From Domibacillus epiphyticus (GTDB taxonomy: Bacteria; Bacillota; Bacilli; Bacillales; Domibacillaceae), in contig NZ_MSFI01000006.1 in assembly GCF_001975785.1 (NCBI RefSeq), positions 124,001-188,000 of the forward strand: 64,000 nucleotides of DNA, read 5' to 3'. Each line of letters opens with the position of its first letter. The first letter of the stretch is position 1. Positions 41,825 through 51,076 of the stretch are shown one piece after another. Both the position numbers and the translations under genes were made by a program. The notes beneath the pieces were generated by a model. That model was not told the origin of the DNA. It saw nothing but the letters and a program-made list of their open reading frames with translations, and searched no databases.

Positions 41825-42827
41825 ATATGAAGAAAAGTGTGAGCGTGCTTAATAATAGGGAAACAATGAGTAGTGCAGCAAGCGGTTTTGCTGCGCGTTT
41901 TTTTATTTTTTGAAGGTCAACGGACATGCCGAGTGCACTCATCGCCATCCCCATTAAGAACGTGCCTGCAGATGCAATGGCATTCGTTTCGTGCTCTGAC
42001 AAAACTCCTTTTTCAGTTCCAAGTGTACCAATCAAGGACACTAGTAAAAATCCAATTAAAAAATAAGGGAACTGTACGGGTGACTTCGTACTATTTTTCT
42101 TTTTGGTCAATAGTAGCAGAATGAGGCAAAAAGGAAATAAAAGAAGGACGCGGCTTAATTTTGATATTAATGCCGCATCCAATGCAGCGTTTCCTCCTGC
42201 GGCACCGGCTAGTGCTGCATGGGCGATTTCATGAAGCGTAAAGCCGGTCCAGTAGCCATACTCTTCAGACGTTAAATCGATTATTGGAGACACAGCCGGA
42301 TATAAAAGGGCAAATATAGTCCCGAGAAAGGCAATCATTCCAACCGACAGTGCGGTATCTTCTTCTTTTGCTCGAATAATCGGAGCTGCTGCTGCAATGG
42401 CTGCGGCACCGCATATGCCAGTACCGGCCCCGAGTAATAGGGCAAGCTTAAGTTCAATCCTCAGCCAGCGGCCCGCGAGCACCATTGCGACCGTGGCAAA
42501 CAAAACGGAACCCGCTGCTTGAAGCAGGAGCGGAAGCCCTTCTGAAGCAATGACTGCAAAATTTAACCGTATACCGTAAAGGACAATGGCAACACGTAAA
42601 ATGATTTTACCGGTAAACGAAATTCCGAAACGCCATTGTTCGGGATAGCCAATAGAATTACGAAAAAATACTGCAATCAAAATTGACAGCGCAAGCGGTC
42701 CCGCATAGCCGATTACCGGTAGCTTTGCCCCTATATATGAAATACCTGCGATTATTGCGGTAAACAAGATGCCGCTAAATAAGGTGTTTTTTTGAGGTTT
42801 CGTTAAAGTTAAGACTGCTTCTTTCAT
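41823..42827 (-). CDS. yeiH: YeiH-family putative sulfate/anion exporter
   Basis: The 334-residue membrane protein of the YeiH family has about ten hydrophobic helices. Typical stretches are PLALSILIAVFFRNS, LLGAGTGICGAAAIAAAAPII with a conserved Cys, GTIFALLYP, FTLHEIAHAALAGAAGG and the C-terminal ASAGTFLMGMAMSALGMSVDL. Family members are annotated as putative sulfate exporters. It faces a LysR gene across a short intergenic region; the yeiH-yeiE pairing is widespread and YeiE has been tied to sulfite. The start at 42827 follows AAGGGG by about nine bases. The true anion is not certain. Confidence 0.87.
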   Translation of the reverse strand: MKEAVLTLTKPQKNTLFSGILFTAIIAGISYIGAKLPVIGYAGPLALSILIAVFFRNSIGYPEQWRFGISFTGKIILRVAIVLYGIRLNFAVIASEGLPLLLQAAGSVLFATVAMVLAGRWLRIELKLALLLGAGTGICGAAAIAAAAPIIRAKEEDTALSVGMIAFLGTIFALLYPAVSPIIDLTSEEYGYWTGFTLHEIAHAALAGAAGGNAALDAALISKLSRVLLLFPFCLILLLLTKKKNSTKSPVQFPYFLIGFLLVSLIGTLGTEKGVLSEHETNAIASAGTFLMGMAMSALGMSVDLQKIKKRAAKPLAALLIVSLLLSTLTLFFI

Positions 42828-42892
42828 GATGATCCGCCCCTTTTCTCTTCCTTTCATGGTAAAATATAAGAAGAGAAAAAGATAATTAATGA

Positions 42893-42910
42893 TTATTATT
42901 CAAATAATAA
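42893..42910. promoter_or_regulatory. Candidate LysR operator between yeiH and its regulator
   Basis: TTATTATT-CA-AATAATAA is an 18-base inverted repeat with perfect eight-base arms in the short divergent region, in keeping with LysR-type sites of the T-N11-A kind. Assignment is by position. Confidence 0.45.
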
Positions 42911-42936
42911 GCAATCACTTATGATGGTGGGCGAAA

Positions 42937-43797
42937 ATGGAGCAAAAACTTAAAGTTTTTTTAACAGTTGTAAAGCATATGAACTTTTCACGGGCCGCTG
43001 AAGAGCTGTTTATCACACAGCCGGCGGTTAGTCAGTATGTAAAATCACTGGAAGACGAGCTGGGAATAAAACTCATAGACCGCACGAACAAAAAGATACG
43101 TCTGACGAAAGCTGGAAGTCTTGTTGCCTACTATGGCGGCGAAATTTCAACGTTAAATGATAGGATGAAGCAGGCTGTAGAGGATTTGACTGGTGAAGTG
43201 CAAGGGAAGCTTTCTGTTGGGGCAAGTTACTCATTCGGTGAATATATTTTGCCGCATATAGTCGCGGACTTTCTTGAAAAATTTCCATCAGTGGATCCAC
43301 ATATATCAATTGGAAATACCCATGAAATTGCTGAAAAAGTGATTCATAATGAAATCGATCTAGGAGTGGTGGAAGGAACCGTTCCATCCGATAAATTAAT
43401 TGCTGAAAAAATCGCTACTGACCGTATGTATGTGATTAAAGGCAAGAAAGAGCAACTTGACAAGCCCATCCATTTAAATGAAGAAACGTGGATCGTCCGT
43501 GAGCAGGGGTCCGGTACACGCGAAGCATTTGATTGGTTTGCTGCTAAGAACAATATTAGACCGGCTAAAACATTGGAGTTTGGCAGCACTCAAATTATTA
43601 AAGAAGCGGTGGAAGCAGGGCTTGGTGTTGCGCTCTTATCAGAGTGGACGATTCGCAATGAATTGGAACTTGAGAAGCTGAAAATTGTCGGAGGCGGCAG
43701 CTTGTATTATGAGCGGAATTTTTATGCGATTATTCATGATGCCCCGTTTATGACAAAAACATCAGAAACGTTTATACAGTTTTTGCGAAGAGACTAA
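42937..43797 (+). CDS. LysR-family regulator (YeiE-like)
   Basis: The 286-residue regulator has an N-terminal helix-turn-helix (KVFLTVVKHMNFSRAAEELFITQPAVSQYVKSLEDELG) and a substrate-binding domain from about residue 90 (GKLSVGASYSFGEYILPHIVADF). It belongs to the CysB/YeiE-like set and is divergent from yeiH, which it probably activates. An anion effector such as sulfite would fit the YeiE literature. The start codon is preceded by GGTGGG. The 3' end lies 36 bases before a hairpin that it shares with gltD. Confidence 0.87.
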   Translation: MEQKLKVFLTVVKHMNFSRAAEELFITQPAVSQYVKSLEDELGIKLIDRTNKKIRLTKAGSLVAYYGGEISTLNDRMKQAVEDLTGEVQGKLSVGASYSFGEYILPHIVADFLEKFPSVDPHISIGNTHEIAEKVIHNEIDLGVVEGTVPSDKLIAEKIATDRMYVIKGKKEQLDKPIHLNEETWIVREQGSGTREAFDWFAAKNNIRPAKTLEFGSTQIIKEAVEAGLGVALLSEWTIRNELELEKLKIVGGGSLYYERNFYAIIHDAPFMTKTSETFIQFLRRD

Positions 43798-43832
43798 TGA
43801 ATAAGCCTTTTGAAAGATACTCGAAATAACAA

Positions 43833-43868
43833 AGGAAAAACCCCGCTGCGTAAAGGAAGCGGGGCCAT
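43833..43868. terminator. Terminator between the LysR gene and gltD
   Basis: CCCCGCT at 43841-43847 pairs with AGCGGGG at 43858-43864, with A- and T-rich flanks on both sides. Confidence 0.8.
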
Positions 43869-43876
43869 GTTTTTTA

Positions 43877-45358
43877 TTAAGGCAGTTTCGTTTCGCCCAT
43901 TAAAAAGCGGTCTGTTTCACGGGCTGCTTCGCGTCCTTCATGAATCGCCCAGACAACAAGACTTTGTCCGCGGCGCATATCACCGGCAGCGAAAATGCCT
44001 TCTTCGTTCGTGTTGTATTTACCGTACTTTGCTTTTACGGTATTACGTGCCGTCGTGTCGACGCCAAAGTGAGAAGCAAGCGGCATGTCAGTTCCGCTGA
44101 AACCAATTGCAACTAACACAAGTTCAACAGACCACACTTCTTCACTTCCTGGAATTTCCGTTAGTGTGTAGCCTCCATCTTCATGGTATGTTTTTTCCAT
44201 GCGGACGGTATGGAGCTCTTTTAACTTGCCGTTTTCATCTGCGACAAATCTCTTCGTTGAAATTAAGTATTCACGAGGGTCTTCACCGTATATTGCTGCT
44301 GCTTCAGCATACGCATAATCAAGGGTGAATGTATTCGGAAATTGTGGCCATGGGTTGCTGCCCTGGCGTACTTCAGGCTGCTGTTCATGTTTACCAAACT
44401 GTACGACGCTTTTTGCGCCTTGACGAATAGCTGTTGCGACACAGTCGGCTCCTGTGTCACCGCCGCCGATGACAATGACGTTTTTGCCTTCTGCCGAAAT
44501 AACATTTTCATCTGTTTGATCGAGAAGACCTTTAATGCTTTTTGTCAAGTATTCCATCGCGAGGTGAATGCCGTCAGCATCACGTCCTTCAATCATGATA
44601 TCACGATGGGTCTGCGCACCTGCACATAAGATAACGGCGTCGTACTCCTCTTTTAGCTGTTCCTTTGTAATATCTTTTCCGATTGTCGTATTGACAATAA
44701 ATTCAATTCCTTCGTTCTTTAAAAGATTGACACGTCGTTCAACCGATTCTTTTTCAAGTTTCATAGAAGGAATTCCGTACATTAATAGACCGCCAATGCG
44801 ATCATCACGTTCAAAAACAGTAACGAGATGACCGGCTTTATTTAATTGATCAGCAGCCGCCAGTCCGGCAGGTCCTGATCCAACAACGGCAACCCGTTTT
44901 CCGCTGCGCCGTTTAGGCGGGTTCGGTACGATCCAGCCTTCTTCAAATCCTTTATCAATAATCGATTTTTCGATGGATTTAATTGCTACCGCCGGGTCGC
45001 TGATTGCTACCGTACAAGAGCCTTCACACGGAGCCGGGCAGACGCGGCCTGTAAATTCAGGAAAATTGTTTGTTTTTACGAGCCGGTCAAGCGCTTCTTT
45101 CCAGCGGCCGCGGTAAACAAGATCGTTCCATTCTGGAATGAGATTGTAAAGCGGACAGCCGGACGGTGTTCCTCCTATCATCTGGCCGGTATGGCAGAAG
45201 GGAGTCCCGCAGTCCATGCAGCGTGCTCCTTGGATGCTTAATTCTTTTTCGGGAAGTACAGTCGTGTATTCTTTCCAGTCTTTTACACGGTCAGCCGGAT
45301 TTCGTCCGGGAGCTGTTTTTCGTTCGTATTCGATAAAGCCGGTTGCTTTCCCCATCAT
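43877..45358 (-). CDS. gltD: Glutamate synthase small subunit
   Basis: The 493-residue NADPH-binding small subunit supplies electrons to the large subunit to make two glutamates from glutamine and 2-oxoglutarate. The N-terminal Cys-rich segment (CMDCGTPFCHTG and CPLYNLIPEWN, then CPAPCEGSC) holds the iron-sulfur clusters. The FAD site is VAVVGSGPAGLAAADQL and the NADPH site is VIVIGGGDTGADC. A final flavin motif GIFAAGDMRRGQSLVVWAI is present. It follows the large-subunit gene by 13 bases. In B. subtilis these are named gltA (large) and gltB (small); I use the general names. Confidence 0.95.
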   Translation of the reverse strand: MMGKATGFIEYERKTAPGRNPADRVKDWKEYTTVLPEKELSIQGARCMDCGTPFCHTGQMIGGTPSGCPLYNLIPEWNDLVYRGRWKEALDRLVKTNNFPEFTGRVCPAPCEGSCTVAISDPAVAIKSIEKSIIDKGFEEGWIVPNPPKRRSGKRVAVVGSGPAGLAAADQLNKAGHLVTVFERDDRIGGLLMYGIPSMKLEKESVERRVNLLKNEGIEFIVNTTIGKDITKEQLKEEYDAVILCAGAQTHRDIMIEGRDADGIHLAMEYLTKSIKGLLDQTDENVISAEGKNVIVIGGGDTGADCVATAIRQGAKSVVQFGKHEQQPEVRQGSNPWPQFPNTFTLDYAYAEAAAIYGEDPREYLISTKRFVADENGKLKELHTVRMEKTYHEDGGYTLTEIPGSEEVWSVELVLVAIGFSGTDMPLASHFGVDTTARNTVKAKYGKYNTNEEGIFAAGDMRRGQSLVVWAIHEGREAARETDRFLMGETKLP

Positions 45359-45371
45359 TCATTCTCCTTTC

Positions 45372-48300
45372 TTACACGTTTTCAACGACAGGCACTTCTT
45401 TCACTTTAAATGCCTCGTATTTTGCTTCTGACAGATTTAACCCTTGTTGTTCATAATAAGCAATCGATCTCATCATTTCTTTATATTCGTGAGGGATCAC
45501 ACGGATAAAGTGAACTTTTTCAGTTGCCCAATTTTTTAAAATAGAAGAGGCGAGAGGGCTTCCTGTCCATTGTACGTGGCTGGTTAGAAGTGCTCTTACT
45601 TCAGACTCCTCCTGCAGACTATCAAGTGATTCTGTCAAAACCATTTCACGGTTTATGCGTCGTTCCTGTTTTTCCCGATCAGGGGCGTATAAATAGGCAA
45701 TCCCGCCGGACATTCCAGCTGCGAAGTTCCGCCCTGTTTCACCGAGAATAACGACACGACCGCCAGTCATGTACTCGCATCCATGATCTGTAATTCCTTC
45801 GACAACAATATTTGCACCGCTGTTTCGGACTGCAAAACGTGTACCAGCACGCCCGTTAATAAAGGCCTCACCGTTCGTTGCTCCGTATAAGTTTACATTT
45901 CCGCATATGGCATGTTCATGAGGCACGAGATTGGCGTCTTCATGTGGACGAACGACCAGACGTCCGCCAGACAGCCCTTTGCCGAAATAGTCATTTGCAT
46001 CCCCATTCACAGTAAACGTCAAGCCTTTTGGAAGGAAAGCTCCGAAGCTTTGACCGGCAGATCCGTTAAATGTGAACTGAACGGTGTTTTCCGGAAGACC
46101 TTCAGCACCGTAAGCGGTCGTAACAGCTGAACCAGTAATGGTTCCAGCGGCACGGTCCGTATTAATGATGTCAAATTCGCCCGAAACCACCTGTCTATTC
46201 TCTAATGCGGGGCGTATTGCATCTAAAAGAAGACGGCGGTCAATGGTACGCTCCAATTTATAATCCTGATCCTTCGTTTTATACTGTTTTTGCCCCTGTT
46301 TTAACGGTGTCATGTATAAAAGAGGGAACAGATCGAGATACTTTGCTTTCCAGTGAAGTTCTTTACGGGCATGCGGCTTCAAAACTTGCTTTTGACCGAT
46401 CATTTCATCGATTGTCCGGAAGCCGAGTTCTGCCATAATTTCGCGAATTTCACGTGCAACAAATGTTAAATAGTTGACGACGTGCTCGGGCTCGCCTGTA
46501 AACTTTTTGCGAAGCTCTGGATTTTGTGTTGCGACGCCGACCGGACAAGTGTCCATATGGCAGACACGCATCATGACGCACCCGAGTATGACGAGTGGCG
46601 CGGTTGCAAAACCGAATTCTTCCGCACCAAGGAGAGCGGCTAGGACCACATCGCGGCCGTTCATTAATTTCCCATCTGTTTCAAGCGTTACCTTTTCACG
46701 CAAACCGTTCATAAGGAGTGTTTGATGTGTTTCTGCAAGGCCAATTTCCCATGGGATGCCGGCATGTTTAATGCTTGTTTTCGGTGATGCGCCTGTTCCG
46801 CCTTCATAACCGCTGACGAGTATGACATCGGCAAGACCTTTTGCGACACCTGCAGCAATGGTGCCGACCCCAGATTTTGCGACTAGTTTTACGTTAATCC
46901 GTGCATCTTGATTTGCATTCTTTAAGTCATAAATGAGCTGTGCCAAGTCTTCAATTGAATAAATATCATGGTGAGGAGGAGGGGAAATTAACCCCACTCC
47001 AGGCGTTGATCCGCGTGTTTCCGCTATCCATGGATATACTTTTTTACCTGGCAGATGGCCGCCTTCGCCCGGTTTCGCTCCCTGAGCCATTTTAATTTGG
47101 ATTTCAGTTGCAGTATTTAAATATTCACTTGTCACCCCGAAGCGGCCTGAAGCTACTTGTTTAATCGCACTGCTTCGAATATCTCCATTTTCATCCGGGC
47201 GATAACGGGAAGGATCTTCTCCGCCTTCACCGCTGTTGCTTTTACCTCCGAGCCGGTTTAATGCAATTGCCAAAGCTTCGTGTGCCTCTTTACTAATTGA
47301 GCCGTATGACATGGCACCTGATTTAAATCGCTTGAAAATCTCCTCCAGCGGTTCCACTTCTTCGAGAGGAATAGATGGACGCACTGTGTAATCAAGATCT
47401 AACAGGCCGCGAAGGAACATTATATTTTCTTCATTTGCCATTTCAGAAAACTCTTTATAAAGCTCGTAGTTATTCGTTCTTGCTGCATGCTGAAGCATAT
47501 GAATCGTTTTTGGGTTGAACGCATGCTTTTCCCCTGTCCGTCTCCACTGGAATTCACCACTTGAATCGAGCGTCGTATCATGAAACTCGCTTTTTCCAAA
47601 TGCATCATGGTGACGGAGCAGCGTTTCTTTTAAAATAACATCAAGTGTAATGCCGCCAAGTGCTGTTGTAGTGCCTGTAAAATATGTTTCTACTACATCA
47701 TGGCCGATTCCAACAGCTTCAAAAATTTGCGCGCCACGGTAGCTTTGAACAGTTGAAATCCCCATTTTTGCCATAACTTTAATAATCCCGCTTGTTGCTG
47801 CGTAAGAGTAATTTTTCTCTGCTTCTTCTACAGACAAGTCAGTAATTGTCCCATCAGAAATCATCGCACGGATCGAAGCGATGGCTAAATACGGATATAT
47901 CGCATCTGCTCCGTAGCCAATCAGGCAGCAAAACTGGTGAACATCTCGTGCTTCCGCTGTATCAAGAATGATGCTTACATTTGTCCGGCGTCCTGTCCTA
48001 ATTAAATGATGATGCAGTCCGCTCACGGAAAGCAAAGCTGGAACAGCTGCTTTTTTGTTTGTCACACCTCGATCGGACAAAATAATAATGGAAGCACCGT
48101 TGTCAATGGCGGTGTCTGCTTCCTTAAACAGTTGTGCCATCGTCTGAGAAAGAGCGTTTTTTTGTTTAATGTCAAATAAAAGAGAAAGTGTTTTCGTTTT
48201 AAATGCGTCCTGTTTATTAAACGCAATTTTACGCCATTCTTTTTCGCCGAGAATAGGTGTTTCCAGCCGAATGCGCCGGCTGTTTTCTGCAGAAGGCGCC

Positions 48301-49961
48301 AGAATATTTCCCTCACTGCCGAGAAGTGTCATCATCGATGTGACATTTTCTTCACGAATGGCATCAATCGGCGGGTTTGTTACCTGTGCAAACAGCTGTT
48401 TAAAGTAGTTGTATAAAAGCTGTGGGCGTTCCGATAAAACAGCAAGCGGTGCATCGTAGCCCATCGAGCCGATTGGATCAATTTTTTCAATGGCCATCGG
48501 TGCAATTTGTTTTGCTAGTTCGTCGTACGTATAACCAAAATTTTTCTGAAGATTCAGAATTTCTTCCTCTCCATAATGCTCCGTTGATCCGATTGTTTCA
48601 TCCAGATCTGAAATATGGGTTAAATTTTCATTTAGCCAGTCGCGGTATGGTTCCGCTGTCGTAATTTCCTCTTTAATTTCCGCGTCCGATACGATCCGTC
48701 CCTCTTCTAAATCAACAAGAAGCATTTCACCGGCGCTGACGGTTTCTTTTTTCACGATTCGTTTTTCATCAACTTCGATTGTCCCAACTTCAGAAGAATA
48801 GATAATGTGGTCATCATCAGTAATGTAATAACGAGCCGGCCGCAAACCATTCCGGTCCAGGATTGTGCCAATCTTTCGTCCGTCGGTAAATGAAATCGAT
48901 GTCGGACCGTCCCATGGTTCCATTAAGCAGCTGTGATATTCATAGAAAGCGAGTTTAGGATCTACCATATGCGGGTCACGATCCCAAGGTTCTGGAATGA
49001 GCATCATTGCCGCATGAGGAAGAGAGCGTCCGGATAATGTTAAAAATTCAATTGCATTATCAAGCATTGCTGAGTCGCTTCCGTTTGTATCAATGATTGG
49101 CAAAAGCTTGTTGTATCGATCACCGAAAAGCTTTGAATAACCTGCTTTTTCTCGGGATTGCATCCAGCTGACGTTGCCGCGGTTAGTGTTAATTTCACCG
49201 TTGTGAATTAAGTAGCGGTATGGATGAGCGCGTTCCCAGCTTGGGAAGGTATTTGTGCTGAAGCGGGAATGAACGAGTGAGAAGGCTGATTTGTAGTCTT
49301 CTTTCGCGAGGTCGATGTAATATTGATCGATTTGCTCGGGTGTTAACATCCCTTTATAAATAATCGTTCTTGTCGAAAAGCTTGGAATATAAAATGAACC
49401 TTTTATATCAGGATTGTTACCAATTTCATTTTCAATGCGCTTTCTCATGATATATAGGGAGCGCTCAAAATCTTTTTCTGTGCCTTGCTTATTGTTTTTT
49501 TCGACAAAAAGCTGCATAACGTAAGGAGCAATCGCAAGCGCTTCAGGGCCCGCTGCTTCTGGATTAACCGGAACATCCCGCCATCCAAGAAATTTTAGCC
49601 CTTCTTCAAGTAAAATTCGTTCCACGTCATGCTGGATTAGCTGCCGCTGTTTGCTGTTTTTTGGCAAAAAAAACATGCCGACCGCGTAATCGAAAGGAGA
49701 AGGCAAAACAATGTTCAAATTTTCACATTCTTTTCGAAAGAAGTCATCGCATATTTGCAGCATTATTCCCGCACCATCGCCCGTTGTACCATTCAAATTT
49801 CCACCGCGATGTTCTAGACGGCAAAGCATATGAATGCCATCCTGCACAATTTTGTGAGAAGGGAGCCCTTTTATATTTGCGATAAAACCGATACCGCACG
49901 CATCGTGTTCGTTTGACGGGTCATACAAGCCCTGTTTTTCTGGGTAACCATAAAGATTCAT
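45372..49961 (-). CDS. gltB: Glutamate synthase large subunit
   Basis: The 1529-residue subunit has four parts: an N-terminal class II glutaminase whose nucleophile Cys22 (EHDACGIGF) is exposed after removal of a 21-residue propeptide, a central domain, an FMN-binding synthase barrel with LVAKSGVGTIAAGVAKG and GGTGASPKTS, an iron-sulfur Cys set at GCVMMRVCHMDTCPVGVATQ, and a C-terminal beta-helix (GRLVVRPHEDANLVPHEHAICGNVNLYGAT). It turns glutamine plus 2-oxoglutarate into glutamate. The ATG at 49961 follows GGAGGTG by six bases; an upstream in-frame ATG adds a hydrophobic tail that would displace the propeptide. It is divergent from gltC. Confidence 0.97.
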   Translation of the reverse strand: MNLYGYPEKQGLYDPSNEHDACGIGFIANIKGLPSHKIVQDGIHMLCRLEHRGGNLNGTTGDGAGIMLQICDDFFRKECENLNIVLPSPFDYAVGMFFLPKNSKQRQLIQHDVERILLEEGLKFLGWRDVPVNPEAAGPEALAIAPYVMQLFVEKNNKQGTEKDFERSLYIMRKRIENEIGNNPDIKGSFYIPSFSTRTIIYKGMLTPEQIDQYYIDLAKEDYKSAFSLVHSRFSTNTFPSWERAHPYRYLIHNGEINTNRGNVSWMQSREKAGYSKLFGDRYNKLLPIIDTNGSDSAMLDNAIEFLTLSGRSLPHAAMMLIPEPWDRDPHMVDPKLAFYEYHSCLMEPWDGPTSISFTDGRKIGTILDRNGLRPARYYITDDDHIIYSSEVGTIEVDEKRIVKKETVSAGEMLLVDLEEGRIVSDAEIKEEITTAEPYRDWLNENLTHISDLDETIGSTEHYGEEEILNLQKNFGYTYDELAKQIAPMAIEKIDPIGSMGYDAPLAVLSERPQLLYNYFKQLFAQVTNPPIDAIREENVTSMMTLLGSEGNILAPSAENSRRIRLETPILGEKEWRKIAFNKQDAFKTKTLSLLFDIKQKNALSQTMAQLFKEADTAIDNGASIIILSDRGVTNKKAAVPALLSVSGLHHHLIRTGRRTNVSIILDTAEARDVHQFCCLIGYGADAIYPYLAIASIRAMISDGTITDLSVEEAEKNYSYAATSGIIKVMAKMGISTVQSYRGAQIFEAVGIGHDVVETYFTGTTTALGGITLDVILKETLLRHHDAFGKSEFHDTTLDSSGEFQWRRTGEKHAFNPKTIHMLQHAARTNNYELYKEFSEMANEENIMFLRGLLDLDYTVRPSIPLEEVEPLEEIFKRFKSGAMSYGSISKEAHEALAIALNRLGGKSNSGEGGEDPSRYRPDENGDIRSSAIKQVASGRFGVTSEYLNTATEIQIKMAQGAKPGEGGHLPGKKVYPWIAETRGSTPGVGLISPPPHHDIYSIEDLAQLIYDLKNANQDARINVKLVAKSGVGTIAAGVAKGLADVILVSGYEGGTGASPKTSIKHAGIPWEIGLAETHQTLLMNGLREKVTLETDGKLMNGRDVVLAALLGAEEFGFATAPLVILGCVMMRVCHMDTCPVGVATQNPELRKKFTGEPEHVVNYLTFVAREIREIMAELGFRTIDEMIGQKQVLKPHARKELHWKAKYLDLFPLLYMTPLKQGQKQYKTKDQDYKLERTIDRRLLLDAIRPALENRQVVSGEFDIINTDRAAGTITGSAVTTAYGAEGLPENTVQFTFNGSAGQSFGAFLPKGLTFTVNGDANDYFGKGLSGGRLVVRPHEDANLVPHEHAICGNVNLYGATNGEAFINGRAGTRFAVRNSGANIVVEGITDHGCEYMTGGRVVILGETGRNFAAGMSGGIAYLYAPDREKQERRINREMVLTESLDSLQEESEVRALLTSHVQWTGSPLASSILKNWATEKVHFIRVIPHEYKEMMRSIAYYEQQGLNLSEAKYEAFKVKEVPVVENV

Positions 49962-50042
49962 GTTGTGCACCTCCGGATTCAAATCATTTTCTCTGTTGAT
50001 ATTTATTGTAAAGACGATAAATGATACAATCAATATATTATT

Positions 50043-50067
50043 ATCGAGTTTTCAATCTCAAATTGAT
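50043..50067. promoter_or_regulatory. GltC-box region between gltB and gltC
   Basis: ATCTCA-A-ATTGAT at 50055-50067 resembles the GltC boxes of B. subtilis (ATCTCATTTTGAGAT), and ATCGAGTTTTCAAT at 50043-50056 overlaps it as a weaker second copy. The position just before gltC and upstream of divergent gltB fits the known arrangement. Confidence 0.5.
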
Positions 50068-50090
50068 ATGAATGGAAGGGAGTAGCGAAC

Positions 50091-50996
50091 ATGGAGATGC
50101 GGCAAATTAAATATTTCATGGAAGTGGCGAAAGAAGAGCATGTGACAGAAGCGGCTTACCGTCTTCATGTAGCCCAGTCAGCCGTCAGCAGACAAATTGC
50201 CAAACTGGAAGATGAACTCGGGGTAGAATTGTTTTTGCGGGAAGGAAGAAGTGTCCGTCTGACACATGCGGGAAAAATTTTTTTGCAGCATGCGGAAACG
50301 GCGATGGAAGCGATGGATAAAGCTGTACAGGCGGTCAATGATTATTTAAATCCGGAAGCGGGGAAGATTCGTCTCGGGTTTCCGAACTCACTTGCCACGA
50401 AAACATTGCCGCGTGTCATTTCTGCTTTTCGCAGCCAATACTCTGATGTTGGCTTTGATTTCAATCAAGGGTCAAACCGTGAACTCCGTGATCTTGTTCA
50501 AGGAGGAGAAATTGATCTGGCTTTTGTGTCTCCTGTGCCTGAGCCATCTAATGAAATTGATACGCATATTTTCTTCTCGGAACATATGAGGGCGCTGATT
50601 CCGACACATCACCGTTTAGCGAAACAGGTATCACTCAATCTGCGTGACTTAATGGACGACCAGTTTGTATTGTTCCGCACCGGTTATGATATGCGGGCAC
50701 TCGTTATCGAAGCGTGCCGGCAGGTGAATTTTGAACCCGCTGTTGCATTTGAAAGTGATGATATCTATACAATTAAAGGACTGGTTGAAGCAGGGCTGGG
50801 CGTCAGTCTGCTGCCGGAGACGCTGCTTATTGACCAGACGCCAATGGGGACGGTTAGTATTCCGGTCAGTGTACCACGTGTAACCAGAACAGTTGGAGTA
50901 ATCATTACCAAGACCCGTCCTTTACCTCCATCAGAAAAACTATTTTATGATTTTTTAATCAAATACTACAATCGGCTGAATGACTTTAGCTTTTAA
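50091..50996 (+). CDS. gltC: LysR-family activator of glutamate synthase, GltC
   Basis: The 301-residue regulator starts MEMRQIKYFMEVAKEEHVTEAAYRLHV, close to GltC of B. subtilis, with the recognition helix AQSAVSRQIAKLEDELG and an effector domain from about residue 92 (GKIRLGFPNSLATKTLP). GltC activates gltAB in glucose-grown cells with 2-oxoglutarate and is blocked by glutamate and by glutamate dehydrogenase. The gene is divergent from gltB at 129 bases, the same arrangement as in B. subtilis. The start follows GAAGGGAG. It ends at a long poly-A-rich repeat and terminator. Confidence 0.93.
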   Translation: MEMRQIKYFMEVAKEEHVTEAAYRLHVAQSAVSRQIAKLEDELGVELFLREGRSVRLTHAGKIFLQHAETAMEAMDKAVQAVNDYLNPEAGKIRLGFPNSLATKTLPRVISAFRSQYSDVGFDFNQGSNRELRDLVQGGEIDLAFVSPVPEPSNEIDTHIFFSEHMRALIPTHHRLAKQVSLNLRDLMDDQFVLFRTGYDMRALVIEACRQVNFEPAVAFESDDIYTIKGLVEAGLGVSLLPETLLIDQTPMGTVSIPVSVPRVTRTVGVIITKTRPLPPSEKLFYDFLIKYYNRLNDFSF

Positions 50997-51003
50997 GATA
51001 GAA

Positions 51004-51038
51004 GAAAAAAGAAAAAAGAAAAAAGAAAAAAGAAAAAA
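51004..51038. repeat. Five tandem GAAAAAA units
   Basis: Five exact copies of the 7-base unit GAAAAAA stand at 51004-51010, 51011-51017, 51018-51024, 51025-51031 and 51032-51038. The array lies directly before the shared terminator stem, between the convergent gltC and aminopeptidase genes. Short tandem repeats of this kind are prone to copy-number change. Confidence 0.9.
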
Positions 51039-51073
51039 GACACAGGCAGCTCTGAATTGCCAGTGTCTTTTTT
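51033..51073. terminator. Terminator between gltC and the aminopeptidase gene
   Basis: GACAC-A-GGCA pairs with TGCC-A-GTGTC across a nine-base loop with one A-A mismatch. A-rich and T-rich tracts on the two sides allow use in both directions. Confidence 0.8.
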
Positions 51074-51076
51074 GAT

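Noticed and set aside
49962-50033. Upstream ATG extending the glutamate synthase large subunit by 24 residues
   Set aside because: It would include the GGAGGTG site in coding sequence and put a hydrophobic tail before the processed propeptide.
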